64,000 nucleotides of DNA from Pseudomonadota bacterium (GTDB lineage Bacteria; Pseudomonadota; Alphaproteobacteria; Caulobacterales; Aquidulcibacteraceae). The notes under the pieces were generated by a model. It was not told the origin of the DNA, did not search any database, and worked only from the letters and a program-made list of their open reading frames with translations. How positions within the stretch are numbered: the stretch's first letter is position 1; the number at the start of each line of letters is the position of its first letter. The position numbers and the translations under genes were made by a program. Positions 26,235 through 35,419 of the stretch are shown piece after piece. The DNA is taken from positions 62,001-126,000 of the forward strand of contig JAIUOD010000003.1 of NCBI GenBank assembly GCA_020161405.1, written 5' to 3'.

Positions 26235-27329
26235 ATTCGCGAAGCGAAAGTGCATTACATCGCCGTCTTTTACGATATATTCTTTGCCCTCAAGGCGCAT
26301 TTTGCCGTTTTCTTTAGCGCCAGATTCGCCATTGAATTTTACAAAATCCTCATAGCCAATGGTTTCGGCGCGAATAAAGCCTTTTTCAAAATCACCGTGA
26401 ATAACGCCCGCCGCTTTTGGCGCGGTCCAGCCTTTTTCAATCGTCCACGCACGTGCTTCTTTTGGGCCAACGGTGAAATAAGTTGCAAGGCCAAGTAAAT
26501 CATAGCCTTTATGAATAAGGCGATTAAGCCCTGGTTCTTCCATGCCAACCGCTTCAAGATATTCTGCGGCCTCTTCATCGGAAAGCGCGGCTAAATCAGC
26601 TTCCATTTGTGCGCAGATTACAACGCTTTCGGCATTGTGCGATTTTGCATATTCTTCGACTTTGCGCGAATAATCATTGCCATTTGCAACTGCATCTTCA
26701 TCAACATTGCAAACGAATAATACTTTTTTTGCGGTCAAAAGCATCATCATTTTCCATGCTTTTTCATCTTCGGCATCAGGTGTGAAAAGGCGCGCAGGCT
26801 TTCCATCATCAAGAAGTTTTTTGGCCTCTAAACATAGTGACAAAGTTTGCTTGGCCTCTTTATCGCCTGTTTTTGCCTTTTTCTCCAATGCAGGAATACG
26901 TTTTTCAACGCTTTCAAGATCAGCAAGCATTAATTCGGTTTCAACAACTTCCAAATCATCCAATGGGTCAATTTTGTTGGAAACATGGGTGATGTCATCA
27001 TTATCAAAACAACGCAAAACGTAGGCAATGGCATCGCATTCACGAATATTTGCCAAAAATTGATTGCCCAAACCTTCACCTTTTGACGCGCCTTTTACAA
27101 GGCCGGCAATATCAACAAAATTCATGCGGGTTGGGATAATTTCTTTTGAACCAACAATTTTTGCAAGCTCATTAAGGCGCGGCTCTGGCATTGCAACTTC
27201 GCCAACATTCGGTTCTATTGTACAGAACGGATAATTTGCCGCCTGCGCTGATGCCGTTTTTGTCAAAGCGTTGAAAAGTGTCGATTTACCCACATTAGGC
27301 AAACCAACAATGCCACATTTAAAACCCAT
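26232..27329 (-). CDS. ychF: Redox-regulated ATPase YchF (OBG family)
   Basis: A 365-residue P-loop protein of the Obg branch that binds ATP rather than GTP. P-loop GLPNVGKS is at residues 9-16, switch region NFVDIAGLVKGASKGEGLGN follows, and the base-specificity motif is NVDE in place of the NKxD of GTPases. The C-terminal TGS domain covers about 270-365 (ARAWTIEKGWTAPKAAGVIH, then FEKGFIRAE). It associates with ribosomes and modulates stress responses. The ATG at 27329 follows AAAGGAT; upstream in-frame codons do not match the family. Confidence 0.96.
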   Translation of the reverse strand: MGFKCGIVGLPNVGKSTLFNALTKTASAQAANYPFCTIEPNVGEVAMPEPRLNELAKIVGSKEIIPTRMNFVDIAGLVKGASKGEGLGNQFLANIRECDAIAYVLRCFDNDDITHVSNKIDPLDDLEVVETELMLADLESVEKRIPALEKKAKTGDKEAKQTLSLCLEAKKLLDDGKPARLFTPDAEDEKAWKMMMLLTAKKVLFVCNVDEDAVANGNDYSRKVEEYAKSHNAESVVICAQMEADLAALSDEEAAEYLEAVGMEEPGLNRLIHKGYDLLGLATYFTVGPKEARAWTIEKGWTAPKAAGVIHGDFEKGFIRAETIGYEDFVKFNGESGAKENGKMRLEGKEYIVKDGDVMHFRFAN

Positions 27330-27475
27330 AATAAAAATCCTTTTAAGTGCGCCGTCTTTAGCCTGCATTGTGATATTTTTGAAGGGGGGCAGGTGTGCAA
27401 TATTTTTTGCTTTTAAAGGACATAAAAAAATCATAATTGAGGTAGAGTGTGATACATATAATCATTGGGGGTTTT

Positions 27476-28570
27476 ATGCGCTTTATTTTATCGTTTTCTG
27501 TTTTATTGGTCGTTATTCTATCCGCACCATTTTCATTCGCACAAAGCCCAAGCAATGTTTCGCCAAGTTTTGATTGTGCCAAGGCGACAAGCGCAATTGA
27601 AAAGAAAATATGTAGCAATAAAAATTTCGCTAAATACGATGTCATTATAAATACGCTTTATCAAAAAGCGAAAATAAGTGCGTTTGCAACGGGGCCTTCA
27701 AATCAATTAAAGCAGCAGCGCGAATGGGTCAAAGATCGTGATACTTGCCTTAAATCAATTGGCGATGTGGATAATTGTTTAGAATATAGTTTTAAAGAAC
27801 GTATTATTGAACTTTCTGTGGCAGATTTATTCACTGATTTTGATTATTCAATCGCGCAAATAGAAAAACTTCAACCAAATAGCGCGCCTTTTTATCGTGC
27901 GATACATGAATATATAAGCCAAGAACAAAGCCAAAATCGTGACGCTAAAATCATGAATTGGCTACAGCCTTATTATGAAAAACTTCAAAAAGAATATGAA
28001 TATCCAGCGTCAATTTTAGCTGATTTAGAAATCAATAAAATAAGTGATACAATAAGTTCTGATAAATCATTTGGCACTTCGATTGCAATTCTTGGAATTG
28101 CTTTGGAAGAGCAATTAATAATGCCATGCACCGCGCTTTTCAAAAAGCCAGAACTTATTTCTTCCATGAGCGCATATTTTGGAAGTTCTTATGACGGTCA
28201 ATTAATACGAAATGATTGTTATGCAACTTTACCGCCATTGCCAAATCTAAGCAATTTAAACAGTAAAATAATGAAGGCAATGCCACAATGTGAAGGGACA
28301 ATAAGGTTTGCGATTTATCGTGATAATTCCAAAACATTAGATGAAATCATGCTTGCGCAATTTGAAGAATTATTGGGAAAAAATTCAAAAGATACAAAAA
28401 TATCGGCAAATAGTTTGAAACTTATAAAATCAAATAATGCATTATATAAGGCGACAATTGATGAATTGAGCAATTATTATTTGCAATATTTCCCATTTTC
28501 AGAAATCACAAAATCGCAAATCGATTTAATTTTGAAAAACTATGCGGAAGATAATATAAATGGGTGTTAA
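27476..28570 (+). CDS. Exported protein with LprI/DUF1311-like N-terminal domain
   Basis: A 364-residue protein with a signal peptide (MRFILSFSVLLVVILSA, cut near FAQ). Residues about 30-110 match the lysozyme-inhibitor LprI N-terminal pattern: FDCAKATSAIEKKICSN, LYQKAK, REWVKDRDTCL and CLEYSFKERI, with four cysteines likely paired. The following 250 residues are helical-looking and not recognised. LprI-type proteins act in the periplasm and some inhibit lysozyme; that role here is only suggested. An upstream GTG exists, but the ATG at 27476 is preceded by GGGGG and begins the signal peptide. Confidence 0.72.
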   Translation: MRFILSFSVLLVVILSAPFSFAQSPSNVSPSFDCAKATSAIEKKICSNKNFAKYDVIINTLYQKAKISAFATGPSNQLKQQREWVKDRDTCLKSIGDVDNCLEYSFKERIIELSVADLFTDFDYSIAQIEKLQPNSAPFYRAIHEYISQEQSQNRDAKIMNWLQPYYEKLQKEYEYPASILADLEINKISDTISSDKSFGTSIAILGIALEEQLIMPCTALFKKPELISSMSAYFGSSYDGQLIRNDCYATLPPLPNLSNLNSKIMKAMPQCEGTIRFAIYRDNSKTLDEIMLAQFEELLGKNSKDTKISANSLKLIKSNNALYKATIDELSNYYLQYFPFSEITKSQIDLILKNYAEDNINGC

Positions 28571-28656
28571 AATATCGGTTTGTTTTCAAAATCTCAAATC
28601 GAAGCAATTTTAAAGCCCCTTTAGATGGCGGAAAGTTTGAATGTTTATTGTTGATA

Positions 28657-29784
28657 TTAAACAATAATATGGGGGACAAATCGTGCCGAGTTTGAGGTAA
28701 TCATTCCATCTTCGCGTATGCCCATACCGCATGGTTGACCATCTACAATCCATGCACCTATAATTGGATAATTGCCATCAAATTCAGGAATATCTGCAAG
28801 TTCCTGATAAATGCAGTTACTGTGGTAAGGGCCATTGCTTTTTGCAATTCGCATATTGTTTTTATATATTTCAATATTTGCGCCCTCACGTGCAAGGATG
28901 GGCTTTTTCACGTAATTTGAACAATTTAGTGGTGAAAATGCTGATTTTAATATGTAAGGACTATCGGGGAAAAGGTCAGATAAAATTGGCAAAATCGCCT
29001 TATTATTCCATATCATCTTCCAAATTGGCTCGATAAAGATTGTATAATTTTCAAGTTTTAATATATTTTTCCCAAATTCTTCATTTAACATCCACTCCCA
29101 TGGATATAATTTATATAATGAATTTATTGGATTATTTTCCAAATCAATAAATTGACCATTTAACCATCCAATATCGTCAATTTTAAGTAATTTTGTTTCA
29201 ATTCCAGCATCTTTCGCAATATCAAGCATATAAGCGGTATTTATAACATCTTCACCACTTGGCTCGTCAAAATAAGCAAAATGAACATTTTGGTTTGGAA
29301 GCAATGGTTTTATGTCGCGCCATTTTGACAATAATGTTTCATGAATTGAGTTGAATTGATCTTTTTGTGGGAATAATTCTTCTTTCCAAAACCATTGAAT
29401 AATTGATGCTTCTAAAAGTGAAGTTGGCGTTTCGCAATTGAATTCAAGCAATTTTAATTGATTTCCATCAAATGCGAAGTCAAAGCGCCCATAATTTAAA
29501 CATGGCGGTTCATCATTCCATGTGTTTATTATTGTTTCAATCGCCCATTCAGGGATTAATAATTTGGAAAACTGGTGATTTTTGATAATATATTCACCAG
29601 CTTCAAGAAGCATTTCGTATATTTTTGACGATGCTCTTTCAATTTGATTTATCTGACTTAATTCAAAAGAATAATAAGCAGCTTCATTCCAATAAGGCTG
29701 TTTATCAATAGTGTGCCATACAAGCCCATATTCTTGAACTTTTTCTTGCCAGTTTTTCCTTGGGACAATGCTATGCCTTTGCAT
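28657..29784 (-). CDS. Glutathionylspermidine synthase-like ATP-grasp protein (YgiC/YjfC type)
   Basis: A 375-residue ATP-grasp ligase of the glutathionylspermidine synthase C-terminal family. Visible segments are WNEAAYYSFELSQINQIE, LNYGRFDFAFDG, LLEFNCETPTSLLEA, LYPWEWML, ILSDLFPDSPYILKSA and KPILAREGANIEI, which carry ATP and metal residues. The amidase domain of the bifunctional enzyme is absent, as in YgiC and YjfC, whose substrates are not established. Start overlaps the stop of the upstream lipoprotein in a TAATG pattern, so the two are translated together. Confidence 0.85.
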   Translation of the reverse strand: MQRHSIVPRKNWQEKVQEYGLVWHTIDKQPYWNEAAYYSFELSQINQIERASSKIYEMLLEAGEYIIKNHQFSKLLIPEWAIETIINTWNDEPPCLNYGRFDFAFDGNQLKLLEFNCETPTSLLEASIIQWFWKEELFPQKDQFNSIHETLLSKWRDIKPLLPNQNVHFAYFDEPSGEDVINTAYMLDIAKDAGIETKLLKIDDIGWLNGQFIDLENNPINSLYKLYPWEWMLNEEFGKNILKLENYTIFIEPIWKMIWNNKAILPILSDLFPDSPYILKSAFSPLNCSNYVKKPILAREGANIEIYKNNMRIAKSNGPYHSNCIYQELADIPEFDGNYPIIGAWIVDGQPCGMGIREDGMITSNSARFVPHIIV

Positions 29785-30143
29785 TATGATATTCCGCCAT
29801 GGCTTGAATATGAATGTCCACTTGCGCCGAAGCCGCCACGCATGCCATGGGTTGGAATTGTTGCTATAGCGGCATCCCCAACAGGTGAAGAACTTGCCCC
29901 CGAGACTTTTTGACCGATCCCTGGGTAATAATTTGAACTATTAGAGAAGAATACATAATGTGAACCTGCGTGCTTATTTTTACTAGGATTATCACATTCT
30001 TCGTCGTCAATACGCCAGTCATTAGCATCTGCGCAAGCGCGATATTGATATTGTGTTTCTTCATATGGTTCGCCACATGATGATAATATAAAACTAGAAA
30101 TCCCAACTACAGTGGCTATTTTCAACTTATTAAAATTTTTCAT
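29784..30143 (-). CDS. YgiB/DUF1190-like lipoprotein
   Basis: A 119-residue predicted lipoprotein: hydrophobic start and lipobox ISSFILSSC at about residue 23, then EPYEETQYQYRACADAND with further cysteines and a C-terminal RGGFGASGHSYSSHGG. The Tyr/Ser/Gly-rich, Gly-Phe-Gly ending and the coupling to a YgiC-like ligase match the E. coli ygiB-ygiC pair, although overall identity looks low. Function unknown in any species. No clear ribosome site precedes the ATG. Confidence 0.65.
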   Translation of the reverse strand: MKNFNKLKIATVVGISSFILSSCGEPYEETQYQYRACADANDWRIDDEECDNPSKNKHAGSHYVFFSNSSNYYPGIGQKVSGASSSPVGDAAIATIPTHGMRGGFGASGHSYSSHGGIS

Positions 30144-30194
30144 AACATAATGATAATTATGATTTATTCAAAATCAATAGTTGTTAATACTAAA

Positions 30195-30211
30195 AATGTA
30201 ATATTTACATT
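30195..30211. promoter_or_regulatory. Operator-like dyad upstream of the YgiBC-like pair
   Basis: AATGTAA (30195-30201), TAT, TTACATT (30205-30211) is a perfect 7-3-7 inverted repeat in the 274-base spacer between the YgiB-like gene and ddl, 52 bases upstream of the former. The DNA is very AT-rich here, so chance symmetry is possible. No regulator can be named. Confidence 0.25.
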
Positions 30212-30417
30212 ATAATAGATAATAATAATTGTTGTTTTTATTTGAAGAATGCAATTGTAAGTTATGGGGTTTTTAAAAGTAACGGAAAATCAGATTTTAA
30301 AAATAGTTTTGTGAAAATTAATGAAATCTTGCCATAATTTTAACCACATATTCACCTTAATGCTTCATCAATTTTAAGCTTGGGGCAGTTTATGCCAAAA
30401 ATTATAAGGCGGGTAAG

Positions 30418-31335
30418 GTGCAAGGTAAAAGAATTGCGGTTTTAATGGGTGGTTGGGCAAGTGAGCGCCCGGTATCTTTGGTTTCAGGGGCGGAATGCGC
30501 AAAAGCTATTCGTGAACTTGGGGCAGAGGTGATTGAAATTGATGTAAATCGCGATATTGCCAATCAATTAAAAGCTGCAAATCCTGATATTGCGTTCAAT
30601 GCATTGCATGGGCAATGGGGCGAAGATGGCCGTATTCAATCGGTTCTTGAGATTTTAAATATTCCTTATACCCATTCTGGTGTTCTTGCTTCATCTTTGG
30701 CTATGGATAAAACCAAGGCAAAAATGGTCTTTAAAGCCGCAGGTCTTGATGTTGCGAACGGCAAATTAATGAGCAGGTTTGAAGCTGCGGAAGAGCATCC
30801 GATGGCGGCGCCTTATGTGGTTAAACCTAATGCTGATGGTTCATCTTTTGGCGTATTTATCGTGCGTGAAGGTGAAAATCGACCTCCGCAAAAATTATTA
30901 GACGCAGACTGGTCCTGTGGGGACGAGGTTTTGGTCGAAGAATTCATCAAAGGTCGCGAATTAACTTGTGCTGTAATGGGTGGGAAAGCCCTTGCGGTTA
31001 CAGAAATCAAAACTGGACATGAATTTTATGATTATGATGCAAAATATTCTGCCGGCGGCTCAATCCATGTTATCAATCCTTCAGATTTACCTATCGACGT
31101 TAAAGATCGTATAATGAAAGAAGCGGTAATTGCCCATGAAGTAATGGGTTGCCGCGGTGTTACACGTACAGATTTTAGATATGATCCAACAAATGGTCGC
31201 CTTGTAGTTTTGGAAATTAATACCCAACCAGGGATGACGCCAACATCACTTGCGCCAGAGCAGGCGGCGCATAATGGCATTGAATTCAAAGACTTTGTAA
31301 AATGGATGTTAGAGGATGCATCATGTCCAAGATGA
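30418..31335 (+). CDS. ddl: D-alanine--D-alanine ligase
   Basis: ATP-grasp ligase making the D-Ala-D-Ala dipeptide for peptidoglycan. 305 residues: [15 protein letters not shown] at the N terminus, [14 protein letters not shown] and the [20 protein letters not shown] segment in the middle, [12 protein letters not shown] for ATP, and the Mg-binding RTDFRYD...[14 protein letters not shown]. The start is GTG at 30418 behind AAGG; an upstream ATG is out of frame. First gene of ddl-ftsQ-ftsA; murB and murC, its usual upstream partners, are not here. Confidence 0.96.
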   Translation: MQGKRIAVLMGGWASERPVSLVSGAECAKAIRELGAEVIEIDVNRDIANQLKAANPDIAFNALHGQWGEDGRIQSVLEILNIPYTHSGVLASSLAMDKTKAKMVFKAAGLDVANGKLMSRFEAAEEHPMAAPYVVKPNADGSSFGVFIVREGENRPPQKLLDADWSCGDEVLVEEFIKGRELTCAVMGGKALAVTEIKTGHEFYDYDAKYSAGGSIHVINPSDLPIDVKDRIMKEAVIAHEVMGCRGVTRTDFRYDPTNGRLVVLEINTQPGMTPTSLAPEQAAHNGIEFKDFVKWMLEDASCPR

Positions 31336-32273
31336 GATATCATGCACAGCCACAAAGAAGTAATTCGCGTCGCCCGCGTCAGCATAAACCTGTTCCAAGG
31401 CGTAAAACCACATCTGGATGGTCAATGAAACTTGGCGCTTGGGCACATGCAAGATGGCGTGAAGTTCAATATGATAGTGTATCGCGCCGTTTTTTCCAAT
31501 TCTTATCGGCGGCGGTATTATTTGCCATTTTTACCGCAATTTTTGTTGCAACCGGTGTGTTTACATCACTTGGGCAAGCCGTTTCGCAAAAAACTGCACA
31601 AGTAACGCGCGCCTTTGGCCTTGCAAGCCGTAATGTTAATGTGATTGCTAATCCTGGCATGGTTTTAACCAAGCCGCAAATTGCCGAAGTAACTGCTATT
31701 GCGGGCATTCCTGATGATGAAATTATGTTCAATGTTGAACCAAAAACCATTCGTGAAAGAATTATGGTTCTTCCTTGGGTGCAAGATGTTATTGTTCGTA
31801 GGCTTTGGCCGCAAAGTGTTCAAATCATTGTAACACCACGCAAAGCCAATGCGCTTTGGCAAGATAATGGCACTTTGGAATTAATAGATCCAGAAGGCAA
31901 AAAACTTGGCCCTGCTGATCCTGAAAGTGCAAAAAATCTTCCTTTAGTGATTGGTGAAAATGCAGGAATAGCGGCGCCAGAAATTTTTGAAGAAATCGCA
32001 AAACGCCCACAAGTTGCAAGCCATACACATGCCCTTATTCGGGTAGAGCAAAGACGCTGGAATATAAGATTAAAAACTGGTGGCGTGATTTTATTGCCGC
32101 AAGATAATTATACTAACTCACTTGATAATTTAGAACAATTACAAGCCCAATATAAATTATTGGATAGAGATTTCGCCCGCCTTGATGTTAGAAAACCAGG
32201 GCAATTAATATTACGACCTAAAGAAATAGTAACAAGAGCAGAAGCTCCTGACGCAACCAAAACAAACACATAA
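31323..32273 (+). CDS. ftsQ: Cell division protein FtsQ
   Basis: Bitopic inner-membrane divisome protein. About 316 residues: a basic cytosolic tail ([13 protein letters not shown]), a single span near residues 58-78 ([20 protein letters not shown]), then the periplasmic POTRA domain ([38 protein letters not shown]) and the FtsQ/DivIB domain up to RPKEI. The gene overlaps the end of ddl by 13 bases; the ATG at 31323 follows AGAGG. Typical dcw-cluster placement between ddl and ftsA. Confidence 0.93.
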   Translation: MSKMRYHAQPQRSNSRRPRQHKPVPRRKTTSGWSMKLGAWAHARWREVQYDSVSRRFFQFLSAAVLFAIFTAIFVATGVFTSLGQAVSQKTAQVTRAFGLASRNVNVIANPGMVLTKPQIAEVTAIAGIPDDEIMFNVEPKTIRERIMVLPWVQDVIVRRLWPQSVQIIVTPRKANALWQDNGTLELIDPEGKKLGPADPESAKNLPLVIGENAGIAAPEIFEEIAKRPQVASHTHALIRVEQRRWNIRLKTGGVILLPQDNYTNSLDNLEQLQAQYKLLDRDFARLDVRKPGQLILRPKEIVTRAEAPDATKTNT

Positions 32274-32294
32274 TTGGCAGGCAACAGGAATAAA

Positions 32295-33587
32295 ATGTCT
32301 TCATTAGAACAAAAACTAAAAGCGCAATCGCGTGAACAAGTGAACATTTCGCCAATGGTGGCAGCCCTTGATATTGGTGCATCTAAAATAACGTGTTTTA
32401 TTGGTCGTGCATCTAATGGGCCAGGGCCAATGCGTGTTTATGGCGTGGGTGCAAGGCCATCACGCGGTGTTCGTAATGGCGCAATTGTTGACCTTGAATC
32501 TGTTGAACGCTCGGTTTCTGAGGCTTTTCATCAAGCTGAAGAAATGGCAGGTGCCGCAGTTTCAGAAGCCGTGGTTTCAATTTCAGGTTTTGGCCTTAAA
32601 ACTGAACAGGCAAGGGGTGGGATTTCTCTTCCACTTGGTGAAATTGGCGTTAAGGAAAAACGCCGTGTTGTCGCTGCTGCGCTAGCTAATAAAAGATTTG
32701 AAGGTCGTACGATTTTACACTCAACCCCATCTTGGTTCAAAATTGATGGCAATATTGTCAAAGAACCACTTGGCATGGTTGGGCGCAAATTAGAGGTTTC
32801 GGTGACAATTGTTACCGCACCAACCCCAATTTGGCGCAATATTGTTTTGTGCGTAGAGCGCACAAACCGCCATATTGCAGGGGTTATTGCCGCACCATTC
32901 GCGTCATCATTGGCATCATTGGCAGAAGATGAATTAGAAAGCGGTGCGCTTTTGATTGAAATGGGTGCGCGCTCTACAACTGCGGCCCTTTTTAGAAATG
33001 GCGCACTTGCCCATGTTGACGCTGTGCCAATTGGTTCAGATCATGTAACCCAAGATATTGCCCATTGCTTTGGAACTTCGGCCTCTGCGGCTGAAAAGCT
33101 TAAAATCGTTCATGGTTCGGCAATCGCCAATATTAATGAAGACGAGCAAATGATTGATGCCCCGCGCTTTAATGAAGAAGGCAAATTGGTGGCTTCATTG
33201 ACGCCAAAATCATTGCTTACTGGCATTGTTCGTCCGCGTGTTGAAGAAACACTTGAATTATTGCGTGATAGATTAATTGCCAATGGAATTGAAAATGGTG
33301 GCTTTGGCCGCCGTATCATCCTTACAGGTGGCGGCGCACAATTAAATGGTGTGCGTGAACTAGCAGCACGGGTTTTTGAAAGCCATGTCCGCGTTGGTCG
33401 CCCACAAAGATTTGTTGGTCTTGGCGATGCCGTTTCAGGCCCAGGTTTTGCGGTTTGTGCAGGTCTTTTAAGATGGGGCATTGATAGACCAACTGATTTA
33501 ACGCGTATTGCACGCCAAAACGAAAATGAACTTTTCAATCACCCACTAACTAAAGCAGTTACATGGTTGAAGGAAATATTTTGGTGA
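32295..33587 (+). CDS. ftsA: Cell division protein FtsA
   Basis: Actin-like ATPase that anchors FtsZ to the membrane. 430 residues with actin-fold phosphate motifs ALDIGASKITCFIGRA near 24 and LIEMGARSTTAALF, and the adenosine motif ILTGGGAQLNGV. The extreme C terminus TKAVTWLKEIFW is the amphipathic membrane-targeting helix. The ATG at 32295 follows AGGA. Unlike most alphaproteobacteria, no ftsZ follows: an unrelated acyltransferase lies on the other strand. Confidence 0.95.
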   Translation: MSSLEQKLKAQSREQVNISPMVAALDIGASKITCFIGRASNGPGPMRVYGVGARPSRGVRNGAIVDLESVERSVSEAFHQAEEMAGAAVSEAVVSISGFGLKTEQARGGISLPLGEIGVKEKRRVVAAALANKRFEGRTILHSTPSWFKIDGNIVKEPLGMVGRKLEVSVTIVTAPTPIWRNIVLCVERTNRHIAGVIAAPFASSLASLAEDELESGALLIEMGARSTTAALFRNGALAHVDAVPIGSDHVTQDIAHCFGTSASAAEKLKIVHGSAIANINEDEQMIDAPRFNEEGKLVASLTPKSLLTGIVRPRVEETLELLRDRLIANGIENGGFGRRIILTGGGAQLNGVRELAARVFESHVRVGRPQRFVGLGDAVSGPGFAVCAGLLRWGIDRPTDLTRIARQNENELFNHPLTKAVTWLKEIFW

Positions 33588-33623
33588 TTTTAAATCATTT
33601 TGACTTTTTGGATAATATTAAAA

Positions 33624-34772
33624 TCACACATTTTCTAATAATACATTATTTTTTTTATTGAATAATTTATCGGCCAAAATCCGTGATTTTAAACGAAGTG
33701 GTTGTTCGATATAATGATATACTAAGCCTGCCAAAATTATTGTGACCGCATAAGCAACAAAAACTAAAGATAATGTTTCAAAAACCCCTAATGATGGAAC
33801 TAAAAACCCATTGTTTGGGTCAATATGTTCAATTGGATGAAACAATTTACGTACAATTTGATTAATAACCCATTCAACCGCCGGATGCGCCATATAAATT
33901 GAATAAGAAATTTGCCCAAGGTAAATTAGTACTGGTGTACGTAATATTGCTTTAAAGCCATCATCCGAAGACTTTGAAATCGCAATAATTAATGCGGCAC
34001 TAAAACAATATACGATAAAACTTGTGAATAATGTGTGATTAAATGTTAGATATATTGCTAGTGATGAGAAAATTATAAGTGAAGAGTATCTTGGAAATTT
34101 AAACTCATATTTTTCGCAAACAAAAGCAATGATACATCCAATAAAAAAGCCACCAAAACAATCAAGCAATTGTTTAAAGTCTGAATCATTACCCGATATA
34201 TTTGCTAATATTGATAAAAAAGCAATGATGATGAAACTAAAAATCTTATGCTTAGGAATTAATAAAATTAAGAGCGCAAAGACAAAATAGGCTATGAATT
34301 CTACACTTATTGACCATGAAACATAATTAAAAGTTAGTAATGTATTTTTAGAACCAATCCCTTGAATAAGAAAAAGATTTTTAAAAAAAACTGACCAATT
34401 ATTTTCTCTGAATGGAAGTGAATTTCCACTTGATATATTATATTTGTGATATGCAATATATTTAATAATTTCAAAACTTAAAAAGACAATTAAAAAAAGA
34501 AAATGTACGGGGTAAATTCGCCCAAGCCTTAAGAATTGAAAGCGCGCAACATCATTTATATTTTTTATTCTATCATTATATGCTTTATAAATAACAAAAC
34601 CAGACAAAACAAAAAATAATTCAACCATATAGCCAGAATTATTTATAAATACGCCATCAACAATTGGGTTGAATTTAGGAAAATGCAAAAGCACAATAAA
34701 AAGTGCCGCAATTGCGCGTATACTTTCTAATTCTTCAACCCGCACATCAGTATTAGTTTTATTTTTTAACAT
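33624..34772 (-). CDS. Acyltransferase 3 family membrane protein
   Basis: A 382-residue membrane protein with about ten spans, of the OafA/NodX acyltransferase 3 family that moves acetyl or similar groups onto sugars of O-antigen, peptidoglycan or exopolysaccharide. The N-terminal segment ELESIRAIAALFIVLLHF holds the conserved R and H; YMVELFFVLSGFVIY follows, then FLRLGRIYPVHF. The target sugar is not known and no other polysaccharide gene is in the window. Stops 37 bases from the convergent ftsA end. Confidence 0.85.
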   Translation of the reverse strand: MLKNKTNTDVRVEELESIRAIAALFIVLLHFPKFNPIVDGVFINNSGYMVELFFVLSGFVIYKAYNDRIKNINDVARFQFLRLGRIYPVHFLFLIVFLSFEIIKYIAYHKYNISSGNSLPFRENNWSVFFKNLFLIQGIGSKNTLLTFNYVSWSISVEFIAYFVFALLILLIPKHKIFSFIIIAFLSILANISGNDSDFKQLLDCFGGFFIGCIIAFVCEKYEFKFPRYSSLIIFSSLAIYLTFNHTLFTSFIVYCFSAALIIAISKSSDDGFKAILRTPVLIYLGQISYSIYMAHPAVEWVINQIVRKLFHPIEHIDPNNGFLVPSLGVFETLSLVFVAYAVTIILAGLVYHYIEQPLRLKSRILADKLFNKKNNVLLENV

Positions 34773-34884
34773 TCACAATTCTTTATTCATTCTTCCCTAA
34801 AATATATAGGATAGAATAGCTAAATATTAGTGAATTTTTATCTTATTAGTGATTATTATTTACATAGTTTTCATCAGTGTACCT

Positions 34885-35409
34885 TTAGTGTGAGTGCTCA
34901 GCTTTATTATTGCCATCTTTTTTCATTCCATCAATTTCTATGTTTGGATTGGCAACAAGTTTGGCATCGACTATTAGGTCTGGATTGTCTTTGATTTTTA
35001 GGGTGATTTTTGCGGCATCGCCTTCTTTAAGATTGGGTTTGACGCCAAAAATCATTAAATGTGCGCCATTTGGTGCAAGTTCAAAATTACCTTTTGCTGG
35101 CACATCAAACTTTTCAACTTGCTGCATAGACATCATTCCATCATTGGTTTTGATATGTGTATGAAGTTCGATATGGTCGGCAATATCAGTTGAAGCGCCA
35201 ATGATTTCAATTGGTTTGTCGCTATTATTTTTAACCGTCAAATAACCAGCCGTCATATCCATGCCATTCGGGGCAAGGCGAACACGTGCATCAGTATATT
35301 CAATTGGCTTTGTAGCCTGCATTGCTTGCGGGGTTTGTGACACAGTTTTTGGGGCTTGGTCACAACTTGCAAGACCTAATGCGATTAGTGATATAAGAAT
35401 TCTTTTCAT
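34885..35409 (-). CDS. PCu(A)C periplasmic copper chaperone
   Basis: Periplasmic copper(I) carrier, 174 residues. A lipobox LASC ends at Cys16, so it is a lipoprotein here. Copper ligands in the family pattern H-X10-M-X21-H-X-M appear as His83, Met95, His117 and Met119, with one extra residue between the first two. More Met (92, 93) and His (79, 85) residues are close. AAGGAGG precedes the ATG at 35409; an upstream TTG-type extension is not needed. Last gene of the metal operon, 10 bases after the PepSY gene; such proteins deliver copper to cytochrome oxidase. Confidence 0.88.
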   Translation of the reverse strand: MKRILISLIALGLASCDQAPKTVSQTPQAMQATKPIEYTDARVRLAPNGMDMTAGYLTVKNNSDKPIEIIGASTDIADHIELHTHIKTNDGMMSMQQVEKFDVPAKGNFELAPNGAHLMIFGVKPNLKEGDAAKITLKIKDNPDLIVDAKLVANPNIEIDGMKKDGNNKAEHSH

Positions 35410-35419
35410 TTCTTCCTCC

